Source: Ruegeria sp. PrR005 (GTDB lineage Bacteria > Pseudomonadota > Alphaproteobacteria > Rhodobacterales > Rhodobacteraceae). From it: a stretch of 39,718 bases of DNA. Position numbers and translations under genes: made by a program. Below are positions 1-8,307 of the stretch, piece after piece. Each line of letters begins with the position of its first letter. Position 1 is the stretch's first letter. The stretch lies in contig NZ_JAAGOX010000019.1 of NCBI RefSeq assembly GCF_010500245.1, forward strand, positions 1-39,718, in the 5' to 3' direction. Under the pieces are notes generated by a model. It was not told where the DNA came from. It saw only the letters and a program-made list of their open reading frames with translations, and ran no database searches.

Positions 1-77
1 CGGGGAAAGGTTCACATGGCTCAGTTCTCAGTGGAAATTATCCGCCGGCCCGGCTCACTTCTGGGTGGAAATCAACA
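1..77. mobile_element. Terminal part of an IS21-like insertion sequence
   Basis: Two related 20-bp blocks lie 34 bp apart at 21-40 and 55-74. They match at 16 of 20 positions and share the core GTGGAAAT. Multiple terminal repeats and ends of the form TG...CA are known features of IS21-family elements. Read on the minus strand, the ATPase reading frame is normal up to about position 78, then runs into TGTTGATTTCC, which looks like the outer tip of the element, so the junction is placed at 77/78. The transposase genes (istA/istB type) would lie to the left, outside the window. The family assignment rests only on the end structure. Confidence 0.5.
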
Positions 78-585
78 AACAGGCCTTCAAAACCACACGC
101 TTGGAGTTTTTCTGCTCTGTATTTGGAATGCCTGAGATGCCAGGGATGAAACCGCTGAAGAAGACTTCGTCACCACGAAACTGCGGTCTCACCTCTTCGG
201 GAAGTTCGCCTTTCACCGAAATCCCGGCATTCCGGGCTGAGCGCATTTCAAGTCGCGCAGTCACTTCAGTATCGTTATCATCTTGAAACTTAAAATGAAC
301 CGTAGACGAGGGACTGTCAGCGCGATTTCCCCAGTCCGCGTCGTTGCCGAGTCGCCAGTATTCATCGGTTGGGAGGTAATCTAGATCGTTGACACGGACC
401 ATTACAGTTGAGCCTGTTCGTATCCGGTCGGCCTGTCGCATCAAGCAAGACGCCAAGTGCAACGCCTGAAGTATCGAGGATTTTCCACTGCCGTTCGCCC
501 CCACAAGAATATTGAGGTCAGACAGGGACAAATCGATGTTTTCGATCCGCTTGAATTTTTCAATCTGGATACCCTTAAGTTGCAC
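55..585 (-). pseudogene. AAA family ATPase, N-terminal fragment cut by an IS element
   Basis: The 176-codon frame starts at a GTG (583-585). It opens with a RecF/OLD/SMC-like ATPase start: residues 2-12 read QLKGIQIEKFK, and a Walker A motif GANGSGKSS lies near residues 29-37. Proteins of this kind usually have several hundred residues, with the ABC signature and Walker B near the C-terminus; these are absent here. The homologous-looking sequence stops at about residue 169 (position 78), where the IS21-like end begins; the last few residues come from the element. The gene is therefore truncated and probably non-functional unless the fragment has its own role. Such ATPases often occur in defence modules, but nothing left here identifies a partner. 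Local GC is lower than in the core genome to the right. Confidence 0.7.
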
Positions 586-856
586 TTGCTACCCCTCGAA
601 TCTTGAGTTCTCCGCATAGTTGCATGTCGGTCACCAAGGGTAAACTAAGCTTCGGACGTTCTTGATGATTGCGTTGGAGGCACATGCGGTCAGATACCCC
701 CCGTCCGAAGCGCGTCTGAGCAGTACCACTGAACCCCCAACCAAGAAAAAATCGATCCACACCCCACCACACATGCTCGCTCAATATCCCCAGCGGCCAA
801 CCTTGCGGGAGCTGCCCCGGCAGAATTTCCGCCGGGGTTGCCTTGTCGTTGTTGTT

Positions 857-1408
857 CTATCGGGTCGCGAGTTTCTTCTCGGCACGGCGTGCGGCGGCAT
901 ATGCCAACCGGTCAGCTCGTTCATTGTGTTCGGAGCCGTTGTGTCCACGGACCCATTCCCACGTGATGCTACGTCCTGCTGCAGCGTTTTCCAGACGCTC
1001 CCAGAGATCGCGGTTCTCAACGGCCTTACCCCCACTTCTCTTCCAGCCGTTGGCCTTCCATTTCGCAAGCCAGGAATTCATCGAGTTGGGGATAAGGTTC
1101 GCGTCGCAGAAAACCGTGATCGGCTCGTCCGTCACCTTGCCCAGTTTCTCCAGCGTCGCGCACACGGCGGTCAGTTCCATCCGGTTGTTCGTCGTCGATA
1201 GGTCATAGCCGAATGCCTCGCGAGACTTGATGATCTCACCCGCCACTGTTTTCCGAAGGGTTACTGAACCCCAGCCGCCATGGCCGGGGTTGCCGATGCA
1301 GGAACCGTCCGTGAAGATTTCGATGCGGGTCTGGCTCTCGTCGAGCTGGGCACCGCGTTCGCTGGTTACGTTCTGGTTATCATGTGACGTCAAGGTAGTC
1401 GTGTTCAT
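857..1408 (-). CDS. rnhA: Ribonuclease HI (accessory copy)
   Basis: This 183-residue protein should cleave the RNA strand of RNA/DNA hybrids. The RNase H fold and acidic catalytic set are visible: Asp in FTDGSCIGNPG, Glu in NNRMELTAV, Asp in FCDAN (the family usually has TDSQ), His in RGHNG and Asp in NERAD. A substrate-binding stretch WKANGWKRSGGK is also present. The ATG at 1406-1408 is preferred over the upstream in-frame start at 1477 because AAGAAAG sits just upstream and the extra residues are basic and unlike the family. About 30 residues precede the catalytic domain; part of this leader (GAQLDESQTR) recurs in the ParB-like neighbour. Its place in a mobile island suggests an accessory copy separate from the housekeeping rnhA. 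The enzyme call is firm; the role in the island is unknown. Confidence 0.9.
   Translation of the reverse strand: MNTTTLTSHDNQNVTSERGAQLDESQTRIEIFTDGSCIGNPGHGGWGSVTLRKTVAGEIIKSREAFGYDLSTTNNRMELTAVCATLEKLGKVTDEPITVFCDANLIPNSMNSWLAKWKANGWKRSGGKAVENRDLWERLENAAAGRSITWEWVRGHNGSEHNERADRLAYAAARRAEKKLATR
1324..1356 (-). repeat. Leader repeat, copy in the rnhA 5' coding region
   Basis: This 33-bp segment matches 2414-2446 at 31 of 33 positions. Both copies encode the same N-terminal peptide pattern, GAQ-x-D-x-SQTR, in two otherwise unrelated genes. Similarity continues weakly around the start codons: AAGAAAG ribosome-binding sites and AAC-rich first codons. Confidence 0.75.
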
Positions 1409-1576
1409 GGTTAGCTTTCTTGGTTTTGACTTGCGATGCATCGTGGTCCGCGCGGCTTGTCGCCGACGGTTCCGCATCAGTTTGGTTGTGGTTGGGTTAG
1501 GGGATGCGCAATCGAACCCCGGCTAGGCCGCCCTTTGAATTCGGAACATGGTCAAGCCGGGGGTACGGCACCGCGA

Positions 1577-1595
1577 AACACGCAAAATGCGTGTT
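1577..1595 (-). terminator. Stem-loop downstream of the parB-like gene
   Basis: AACACGCA and TGCGTGTT form a perfect 8-bp stem with a 3-nt loop, 25 bp beyond the parB-like stop codon. No U-run follows on the minus strand, so this is only a possible terminator or processing signal. Confidence 0.35.
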
Positions 1596-1619
1596 CCTAT
1601 GGAGTGCGTGATTGCTGCG

Positions 1620-2468
1620 TCAGAAGTCGCAATCGTCGGGGGCCGTATCGGGCTCACGCAGGTTTCCGGCAAAGGAGCCCGTTTCGGCAGCTTCAAACTC
1701 GTCACCGAAGAAGAGCCACTCTGCCATCGACCGCAGCTTTGCGGTTCCGACAGCAAGTTGTATGGCCTCGGCGGCAATTTCCTCATCCTGCCATGGCATC
1801 TTGCCGAGCGCCTCGCGAATTCTCGTGGCGATCTGCTCGATATGGGCGCGGCGTTCGGCGTCGGTCATCTCGGGCCGGTCCTTTCGCTCCGGCAAGTCGT
1901 CATGGCGATCTCGCCACCATTCGCCGGTTGCTTCTTTTCCTGCTGCGATCATCGCCTTCCACCTTTTGCGCATGTTGTCGACGGAACGCGGCCCGACCCC
2001 GGAGGCTCCGGCTATGTCCTTGACCTTGAGCCGCTCGCCGGGAAGCCTGACCAACCTCCAGGCCGCATCCATTCTCTCGTTCTTGGTCAGCGGCAATTGC
2101 TCCCGCGAGTTTGCTCTCACGGCTGCCAGCATGGCCCCCGCCCGGTCCCCGTGAAAGACGGCTGCGGGCACGCCCTCGCGGGGCTTGGCGGTGGCATAAG
2201 CGGCAAGTCGATGGTGGCCGTCAAGAAGAACGAGGCGACCTGTCGGCTGTCCGGTGGGGTCGATCTCTTGCCAGACGAGGACTGGATCGAGTTCACCCGA
2301 CGTTCGGAGCGTTTGGGCGAGACCGCGAACATGGCCTCTGTCGGTACCGGTGTGCCGGAACCGGAACTCGGGGTCGCTGGTGATGTCCCGAGGCCAGAGG
2401 AAACGGCAGGTTGTGCGGGTCTGGCTCTGGTCGGGCTGGGCACCGCTGGTTGTGGTTGCGTTCTGCAT
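1620..2468 (-). CDS. ParB/Srx-like nuclease-domain protein
   Basis: The 282-residue protein has a ParB N-terminal-type domain in its first half. It contains the typical LDGHHRLAAY motif near residues 80-89 and a following AAVRANSREQLPLTKNER stretch that matches the box II region of ParB proteins. A helix-turn-helix follows (VKDIAGASGVGPRSVDNMRKR), then a charged helical C-terminal part. Proteins of this type on plasmids and integrative elements bind DNA or act in partitioning or regulation. No parA is visible, so chromosome-style partitioning cannot be claimed. The ATG at 2466-2468 is chosen because AAGAAAGG lies just upstream; the open frame continues further with no start as good. Its first residues share the GAQ-x-D-x-SQTR segment with the RNase HI encoded downstream. 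Confidence 0.75.
   Translation of the reverse strand: MQNATTTSGAQPDQSQTRTTCRFLWPRDITSDPEFRFRHTGTDRGHVRGLAQTLRTSGELDPVLVWQEIDPTGQPTGRLVLLDGHHRLAAYATAKPREGVPAAVFHGDRAGAMLAAVRANSREQLPLTKNERMDAAWRLVRLPGERLKVKDIAGASGVGPRSVDNMRKRWKAMIAAGKEATGEWWRDRHDDLPERKDRPEMTDAERRAHIEQIATRIREALGKMPWQDEEIAAEAIQLAVGTAKLRSMAEWLFFGDEFEAAETGSFAGNLREPDTAPDDCDF
2414..2446 (-). repeat. Leader repeat, copy in the parB-like 5' coding region
   Basis: Partner of the repeat at 1324-1356, with 31 of 33 bases identical and the same strand and reading frame relative to the start codon. Upstream of the gene (2469-2694) I see no further gene, only a GC-rich imperfect hairpin near 2495-2515. Confidence 0.75.
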
Positions 2469-2694
2469 CTGGTTCCTTTCTTCAGCAGAAATAGGAAAGC
2501 CCCCGCCGGGCAGGGCGAGGGCCATTCGAGGGTTCGGGTCTGGTGACCGCTGGCAGGCGGCACCGTGTTCTTCTAGGGTGGGGGATAATTGCCCGAGGGG
2601 CTCAGAGGCGAACGGCGGAGGTTCGTCGTCTTGGGGCTATGGTGTGGGTGCTTTACCTCTAGTATGTGGGTAAATCATAACCTGTTGATTTTGC

Positions 2695-2940
2695 TTACAT
2701 GCCCCAGCGGGCCAGTCCGGCCTCTGCTTCGGCCAGATCGCGACGGATGCGAAGGACCGTCTGGCGGCTCAACCCCGCCGCTCGGGCCACCTCCGAGGTC
2801 CCCGCTCCGGTGTTCGTCATGTCCAGCACGAGGTTCAACTGGTCACGGTCATAGCTGGACTTGCGGCCTCGGTATGCCTCAGGCTGCTCGATCTTGGCGT
2901 GTTCGATAAGGGTTTCCGGCAGGGTGGGAGTTAGTCTCCA
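2695..2940 (-). pseudogene. Serine recombinase C-terminal fragment (HTH domain remnant)
   Basis: This frame, read leftwards and ending with TAA at 2695-2697, encodes about 81 residues with no usable start codon. They closely resemble the last part of the complete recombinase next door: YRGRKSSYDRDQL here against FKGRKPSFDRKQF there, an HTH segment EVARAAGLSRQTVLRI against AIAKATGLNRNSVIRI, and the tail AGLARWGM against ASLARWGL. It lies directly downstream of the complete gene in another frame. It is most simply the surviving 3' end of a second, divergent recombinase gene, perhaps left by recombination between related genes. Confidence 0.7.
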
Positions 2941-2950
2941 GCAGTCGTCA

Positions 2951-3595
2951 TCACAAGCCCCAGCGGGCCAACGAAGCCTCCGCTTTTTCGGGGTCCGAGG
3001 CTATGCGAATGACCGAGTTCCTGTTCAACCCGGTGGCTTTCGCGATTGCGGAATGACCCTGTCCGGCCGCCGCCAAAGCCTTGATTTCCTCGAACTGCTT
3101 ACGGTCGAAGCTGGGCTTTCGGCCCTTGAACTTTTCGGGAGAGGTACCCTTGTGGTAGGCGATGCCTGCTGCCTGAGCTTCCTTCGTGGCCTGTGCCTGC
3201 GCCTCAGCTTGCGCCGCCATGAACCCAATCAGGGCATCTCTTACTGCCTCGTCTGTGGCGCTCTTCGGGTGCGCATCGAAGGTCTGCCCGTTGATCACTG
3301 TCTTGACCGTGACACCGCGTCTCAGCAAGTCCCTGAGCGTGTCCGTCACGTCCCGGTAATTGCGCCCCAAGCGGTCCAGCCACCGGACCACGAGCGTGTC
3401 CCCGTCGCGAAGTTTGTGAAGGAGTGCCTTGCCGCCTTCCCTTTCCGCGAGCCGAGTGGTGACACCCGAGGTGCCATGGTCGGTGATTACGTCGTCGTCA
3501 TGGATGTCGAAGCCAGCTTTGCGCGCTTGTTCCAACTGGTGGGCGCTGGTCTGTTCGGATGTGGAAACGCGAGCATACAGGAAGGTCTTGGTCAT
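2951..3595 (-). CDS. Serine recombinase (resolvase/invertase family)
   Basis: The 214-residue length is typical of small resolvase/invertase enzymes, which cut and rejoin DNA through a phosphoserine intermediate. The catalytic serine lies in YARVSTSEQ (about residue 11). The arginine-rich active-site motif appears as RWLDRLGRN, and a GRKPSFDR linker leads into a C-terminal HTH (AIAKATGLNRNSVIRI). The start at 3593-3595 is preceded by ACAGGCAGCAAC, which offers an AGG ribosome-binding site. Upstream lies a cluster of TGTTC half-sites and dyads that could be its recombination site and operator. A decayed relative of its C-terminal domain follows downstream. It may resolve element multimers or invert or delete a segment; the sequence does not say which. 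Confidence 0.9.
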   Translation of the reverse strand: MTKTFLYARVSTSEQTSAHQLEQARKAGFDIHDDDVITDHGTSGVTTRLAEREGGKALLHKLRDGDTLVVRWLDRLGRNYRDVTDTLRDLLRRGVTVKTVINGQTFDAHPKSATDEAVRDALIGFMAAQAEAQAQATKEAQAAGIAYHKGTSPEKFKGRKPSFDRKQFEEIKALAAAGQGHSAIAKATGLNRNSVIRIASDPEKAEASLARWGL

Positions 3596-3604
3596 GTTGC
3601 TGCC

Positions 3605-3719
3605 TGTTCAATAGGGTTATGTTCTCATATCTGAGGTGTTCATAAGGAGAAGTCAACCCTTAAGAACAGCATAGCACACTGCTCTTGTGTTGTTCTCAGA
3701 GGTATACCCTTGTGAGCAA
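3605..3719. promoter_or_regulatory. Possible res/recombination site upstream of the serine recombinase
   Basis: The interval carries repeated TGTTC half-sites (3605, 3620, 3637, reversed at 3664-3668, and 3691). Two form dyads. One has arms TGTTCATAAGG (3637-3647) and CCTTAAGAACA (3658-3668), matching at 10 of 11 positions. The other is a 30-bp imperfect dyad at 3690-3719 centred on GTATAC, with 11 of 15 positions matching. A long dyad with a central TA, plus accessory dyads next to the recombinase gene, fits the layout of resolvase res sites. No recombination evidence is available from sequence alone. Confidence 0.45.
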
Positions 3720-3965
3720 TCCACGGCGCTAGGCGGGTCTCGATACCAAAAGCCAAGCGATCAAGCGAACCCCGCCTGCCCGTGACCCCCGCCCCACCGG
3801 GGGGAACCGCCAGTAGCCGATATATCTATCCCGGCTGTCGGATTTTTTCGGTGAAAATATTTCCGTCCCCGTTCCGGGGTGCGGCCTTGGGGAACCGATC
3901 TGGTGCAGTTTTCTGCCCCGAAGGCATTCAACGCTGTTTACCGAGCGAACCCCGGTGATAAACCT

Positions 3966-6854
3966 ATGGGAGAACTCGTGGGTGAGCAGATGCAGGCAGC
4001 GGACTTCATTAAGAAATGGCAGGCGGTCGAACTCAAGGAACGCAGCGCCTCGCAAGCACACTTCCTTGACCTCTGCACGCTGCTGGGTATCGAAGACCCG
4101 GTGACAGCCGACCCCAAGGGCGACTGGTTCACCTTCGAGCGTGGCGCGTCCAAGACCTCTGGCGGCGAAGGCTGGGCCGACGTCTGGCGCAAGGGCTGCT
4201 TTGCCTGGGAGTACAAGGGCAAGAAGAAGGACCTCGACAAGGCCTTCGACCAGCTTCTTCAATACAGCATTGCGCTGGAGAACCCGCCGCTTCTGATCGT
4301 GTCCGACATGGCCCGCTTCCGGGTTCACACTAACTGGACCAACACGGTGCAGCAGGTTCATGCGTTCGAGTTGCAGGACCTGCTGGACGCCAAGACGCGC
4401 GACCTCCTGCGCAACTGCTTTCTCGACCCCGAACGCCTGCGCCCCGCCAAGACCCGTCAGGCCTTGACCGAAGAGGCTGCACAGAAGTTCGCCTCGCTCG
4501 CCCAGCGCCTCAGGGACCGCAAGCACGACCCCGCCACGGTGGCCCATTTCGTGAACCGTCTGGTGTTCTGCATGTTCGCCGAGGATGTGGACCTGCTGCC
4601 CAACAAGATGTTCCAGAAGATGCTGGAGCTGTGCCAGAAGGAACCGACCGAGTTCCAGCCCTTCGCCAAGGACCTGTTCGCCGCGATGCAATCCGGGGGT
4701 CGCGTCGGGTTCGAGAAGGTGGAGCGGTTCAACGGTGGTCTCTTTGACGACGACACCGCCCTGCCGCTGGAAAAGGACGATCTGGCTGACCTGCTGACCG
4801 CCGCCAAGCTCGACTGGTCCGAAATCGACCCGTCCATTCTGGGCACGCTGTTCGAACGTGGTCTCGACCCCGACAAAAGGTCGCAACTCGGTGCACACTA
4901 CACCGACCGCGACAAGATCATGCAGATCGTGAACCCGGTGATCGTCGAGCCGCTGCTGGCGGAATGGGCCGAGATCAAAGCCGGTATCGAAGAGGCTCTC
5001 AGCAAGGCGCAGAGCGCCAAGTCGCGGTCGGCCCAGACCAAGGCCGAGAAGGAGGCCGAACGCCTGCATGCGGAGTTTCTGGAGCGCTTGCGAGGTTTTC
5101 GCGTGCTCGACCCTGCCTGCGGGTCGGGGAACTTCCTGTACCTGTCTCTCTTGGCGCTAAAGGACATAGAACACCGCACCAACCTGGAGGCCGAGGCGCT
5201 GGGCCTGCAGAAGCAGTTTCCGACCATCGGGCCGGAATGCGTCAAGGGTATCGAGTTGAACCCCTACGCCGCCGAACTGGCCCGCGTATCAGTCTGGGTC
5301 GGGGAAATCCAGTGGATGCGCCGCAACGGCTTTGACGCTGCCCGTAACCCCATACTGCGCCCCTTGGGCACCATCGAGAACCGGGACGCCGTGCTGGCCC
5401 CCGATGGCACCAAGGCCAACTGGCCGGACGCGGATGTGGTCGTGGGCAACCCGCCCTTCCTTGGGAACAAGCGCATGATCTCGGCACTGGGAGAGGACTA
5501 TGCGACCAACCTGCGCAAAGCTTGGAAGGGCGTTCCCGGTGGCGTGGACCTCGTGGCCTACTGGTTCGCCAAGGCTTGGGAAATGATGTGTGAAGGCCGT
5601 CTGACGCGCGCAGGGCTTGTCTCCACTAATTCCATCCGTAGTGGGGTAAATCGCGAGGTGCTGAAACCCGTCGTGGAGACGGGGCGCATTTTTGATGCGT
5701 GGTCTGACGAGGAGTGGACAGTAGAAGGAGCCGCAGTGCGAGTGTCGATGGTCTGTTTCGACCGAATGCATGGGCAGCCGTCACGATTGGACGGGATGGC
5801 TGTCCCAAAGATATTCTCTGACTTGGCACATGCGCGCGGCGGCAGTGACCTCGCTTCTGTATCCAAGCTAGCGGAGAACAGGGCTGTCGCCTTCCAAGGG
5901 ACCATCAAGGTGGGTCCCTTCGATCTAAGTCGTAAAGACGCCCAAATGTTAATAGAATTGCCGTCCAACGCCAACGGTCGGTTGAACTCGGAAGTGGTTG
6001 TCCCATGGGCGAATGGCATCGACGTTGTTCGCCGCCCGCAGGACAAGTGGATTATCGACTTCGGGGCAGTCATGTCGCAGAAGGATGCGTGCTTCTTTGA
6101 GAAGCCTTACGAGTGGGTTATGGAGAAGGTCAAGCCACAACGGGACCAAGTAAGGCGGCAAAACCATCGGGAAAATTGGTGGTTGCATGGCGAGGCACGA
6201 CCCGGCATGCGAAAGGCTCTTGATGGGTTGGCAAGGTTCATTGCCACTCCTGAAACATCCAAGTACCGGCTATTTGTTTGGCTTCCTCACACAACCCTTC
6301 CGGGCCACAAGCTCTACGCAATTGCGCGGAGTGACGACACGGCATTCGGCGTTCTATCGTCGACCTTCCACGAATTGTGGTCCGTGAGCCTTGGTAGTAA
6401 GCACGGTGCAGGAAACGACCATCGCTACACCACGTCTACCACCTTCGAGACCTTCCCTTTCCCGCAAGGTCTGACACCAAACATGTCGGCCGCCGACTAC
6501 GCCAACGACCCCCGCGCTAAGAAGATCGCCGAAGCAGCCGCAGAGTTAAACCGCCTGCGCGAAAACTGGCTGAACCCGCCCGACCTCGTTACCCGTGTCC
6601 CCGAGATGGTCGAAGGTTACCCCGACCGCTTGTTGCCTAAGGACGACAAAGCGGAGAAGGAACTGAGGAAGCGCACCCTGACCAACCTCTACAACGCCCG
6701 CCCCGCATGGCTCGACCATGCTCACAAGCGGCTCGACGAGGCGGTGGCCGAAGCCTATGGCTGGGGCGACGACTGGCGCGCGGGCAAGCTGACCGACGAC
6801 GAAATCCTGGCCCGGTTGTTCCACCTCAATCAGGAGCGGGCCGTAAAGCAGTAG
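3966..6854 (+). CDS. MmeI-like single-chain restriction endonuclease/DNA methyltransferase (type IIL)
   Basis: About 962 residues, in the size range of MmeI-type enzymes, which modify and cleave DNA with one polypeptide. The N-terminal region has the family pattern (FIKKW...ELKERSASQAHF...LC.LLG) and a PD-(D/E)xK-like nuclease motif: Asp in GWADVW and EYK nine residues later (about D72, E82, K84). A helical spacer leads to the methyltransferase domain, with motif I LDPACGSGNFL (near residue 382) and motif IV NPPF (near 495). The last ~400 residues should include the target-recognition domain. The start is uncertain: ATG 3966 puts the nuclease residues close to the positions I recall for MmeI, but GTG 3978 follows a GGGAG ribosome-binding site and ATG 3990 is also possible. 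The gene converges on the integrase with 5 bp between the stops. Confidence 0.85.
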   Translation: MGELVGEQMQAADFIKKWQAVELKERSASQAHFLDLCTLLGIEDPVTADPKGDWFTFERGASKTSGGEGWADVWRKGCFAWEYKGKKKDLDKAFDQLLQYSIALENPPLLIVSDMARFRVHTNWTNTVQQVHAFELQDLLDAKTRDLLRNCFLDPERLRPAKTRQALTEEAAQKFASLAQRLRDRKHDPATVAHFVNRLVFCMFAEDVDLLPNKMFQKMLELCQKEPTEFQPFAKDLFAAMQSGGRVGFEKVERFNGGLFDDDTALPLEKDDLADLLTAAKLDWSEIDPSILGTLFERGLDPDKRSQLGAHYTDRDKIMQIVNPVIVEPLLAEWAEIKAGIEEALSKAQSAKSRSAQTKAEKEAERLHAEFLERLRGFRVLDPACGSGNFLYLSLLALKDIEHRTNLEAEALGLQKQFPTIGPECVKGIELNPYAAELARVSVWVGEIQWMRRNGFDAARNPILRPLGTIENRDAVLAPDGTKANWPDADVVVGNPPFLGNKRMISALGEDYATNLRKAWKGVPGGVDLVAYWFAKAWEMMCEGRLTRAGLVSTNSIRSGVNREVLKPVVETGRIFDAWSDEEWTVEGAAVRVSMVCFDRMHGQPSRLDGMAVPKIFSDLAHARGGSDLASVSKLAENRAVAFQGTIKVGPFDLSRKDAQMLIELPSNANGRLNSEVVVPWANGIDVVRRPQDKWIIDFGAVMSQKDACFFEKPYEWVMEKVKPQRDQVRRQNHRENWWLHGEARPGMRKALDGLARFIATPETSKYRLFVWLPHTTLPGHKLYAIARSDDTAFGVLSSTFHELWSVSLGSKHGAGNDHRYTTSTTFETFPFPQGLTPNMSAADYANDPRAKKIAEAAAELNRLRENWLNPPDLVTRVPEMVEGYPDRLLPKDDKAEKELRKRTLTNLYNARPAWLDHAHKRLDEAVAEAYGWGDDWRAGKLTDDEILARLFHLNQERAVKQ

Positions 6855-6859
6855 GGCGC

Positions 6860-8215
6860 TCAGGGGGCCAGAGCAATCGCCGCCTTCATCGCGTCGGTCG
6901 CCGCCTTCAACCGCGCCTCGCCGCCGCCATAGACCCGGTCGCCTACACCGCCGAGGGAATGCCCGAGAATGCGATGTTCGTCGCGTTCCGGCACCCCTGC
7001 GGAAACCAGCAGGTCCTTCATGTTGTGCCGCAGGGAGTAGACGACGTGGCGCTTGTTCTTGGTGATCTTGCGCAGGTGCTTCATGAGCGACTGTGAGACC
7101 GCGTCAGGGCCGCCCTCATAGGCGTAGCGGGGGAACAGCATCTTCTCGCCCTTGGCGAGCCACAGGGCGTCCTTGGCGGCCACCAGCGCGTCTCCGACAA
7201 GGGGCACCGCCCGGATGGACACCTTGGTTTTCACCCGCCGTTCCTCGTGCCAGCGCACCCAGATATGCGGGTTCGGGGCATCAACATGAACGTCTTCCAC
7301 CCTGAGGCCGACGATTTCGGCCCCACGGCAGCCGGTCCCCTCAAGCAGCCGCCAGATCAGCCCCAGCACGGGTTCACGCAGGTTGCCCCGAATGCGTTTG
7401 CGCATCTCCAGAATGACCTCCTTGGGCAGCGGGTCGCGCCGCTCCCATTCGTTGTCGGGCGGAATGTCATTCTTGGGCAGGTCCAGACCATCGAAGGGGT
7501 TGTGCGCCTTGCCTTTCAGGTCGAACTCGACAATGGCCAGCGAAACCATCGCCCGTACCATGTCCAGTTCACGCCGTACCGAGAGCGGAGACAGGAGGCT
7601 GCCGTCCGACTTCCTCTGCGCCAACATGAAGTCCCTGAGCTTTCTGCCGTGTTCCCGCTTGAACTCGACCAACGGTAGCGTGTGCAGCGGCCCAAGCGCC
7701 TCCTCAACCCTGCGGCAAACCCGATCAAGCCTGTTCTTCTGATTTCGCCCGGTCGCACCACCCATGCGCTCCTTACGGTACATCTCCTTGGCATCCAGCA
7801 TGGTCACCGGCGGGGCCTCTGCGTCCGGCTGCATGACTGCCTTGACCAAGACAGGGTCAGCGCCTCGCTTGTGGAGGTCCTCGGCCAAGATCGTTTGCGC
7901 TTCATCCTCGTCATGCACGCCACTGATGGCGGCCTTCATGGCCTCGGCTTCCTTGACCGCCTCCCGCCAGTGCTCAAGCGGCGACAGCGTTCCCTGTCCT
8001 GCCGCCTTGCGCTTGGCCTTGGTGACGATCTTGTCGAATTCGGCAAGCAGTGCTTCCTGCTCAACAACCAGAGCGGCCCCGAGGCGGGCCTTCATGGGGA
8101 CCTGAAAGAATTCCTCGCCCAGCACCTGAGCCGCGTCCTTGGGATAACGCCGCCGGAAGCGCTTGCGGCCCCCGGAAAGTTCGTCAACGTACTTGAGCTT
8201 CACCATCGTCACCAT
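6860..8215 (-). CDS. int: Tyrosine recombinase (island integrase)
   Basis: The 451-residue protein should catalyse site-specific integration and excision of the island. The C-terminal catalytic domain shows the box I arginine (GTGCRGAEI), a candidate lysine in the beta-hairpin (RRVKTKVSIR), box II YSLRHNMKD, GHSLGG and the tyrosine in DRVYGG. The first position of the usual HxxR motif is Tyr here, a variation seen in some integrase families. The N-terminal part (residues 1-200) resembles the arm-binding and SAM-like core-binding region. The gene starts 93 bp from the 3' end of tRNA-Leu and reads away from it, the usual arrangement for an element integrated at a tRNA gene. Two nearby in-frame ATGs (8215 and 8206) are possible starts. 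Confidence 0.9.
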   Translation of the reverse strand: MVTMVKLKYVDELSGGRKRFRRRYPKDAAQVLGEEFFQVPMKARLGAALVVEQEALLAEFDKIVTKAKRKAAGQGTLSPLEHWREAVKEAEAMKAAISGVHDEDEAQTILAEDLHKRGADPVLVKAVMQPDAEAPPVTMLDAKEMYRKERMGGATGRNQKNRLDRVCRRVEEALGPLHTLPLVEFKREHGRKLRDFMLAQRKSDGSLLSPLSVRRELDMVRAMVSLAIVEFDLKGKAHNPFDGLDLPKNDIPPDNEWERRDPLPKEVILEMRKRIRGNLREPVLGLIWRLLEGTGCRGAEIVGLRVEDVHVDAPNPHIWVRWHEERRVKTKVSIRAVPLVGDALVAAKDALWLAKGEKMLFPRYAYEGGPDAVSQSLMKHLRKITKNKRHVVYSLRHNMKDLLVSAGVPERDEHRILGHSLGGVGDRVYGGGEARLKAATDAMKAAIALAP

Positions 8216-8307
8216 CGCCAGTGTCCCATTTGTGTCCCGAAAAGTGTCTCAGGATGGGCGCTACACGACTGTTATTCTTGAAAAACAAGGACTTCAAGGC
8301 CAAGTTA

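Noticed and set aside
575-784. A 69-codon minus-strand frame overlapping the start of the ATPase gene
   Set aside because: The overlap could suggest coupling, but the peptide has no recognisable domain, odd composition and no good ribosome-binding site. I leave 586-856 as unassigned sequence.
1505-1530. A T-loop-like sequence (GGGGTTCGATTGC on the minus strand) that could suggest a tRNA
   Set aside because: The T-stem does not pair and no other tRNA arms can be folded around it.
3729-5069. A 446-codon open frame antisense to the MmeI-like gene
   Set aside because: It has no family motif, and the plus-strand frame carries nuclease and methyltransferase motifs throughout. It is a by-product of high GC.
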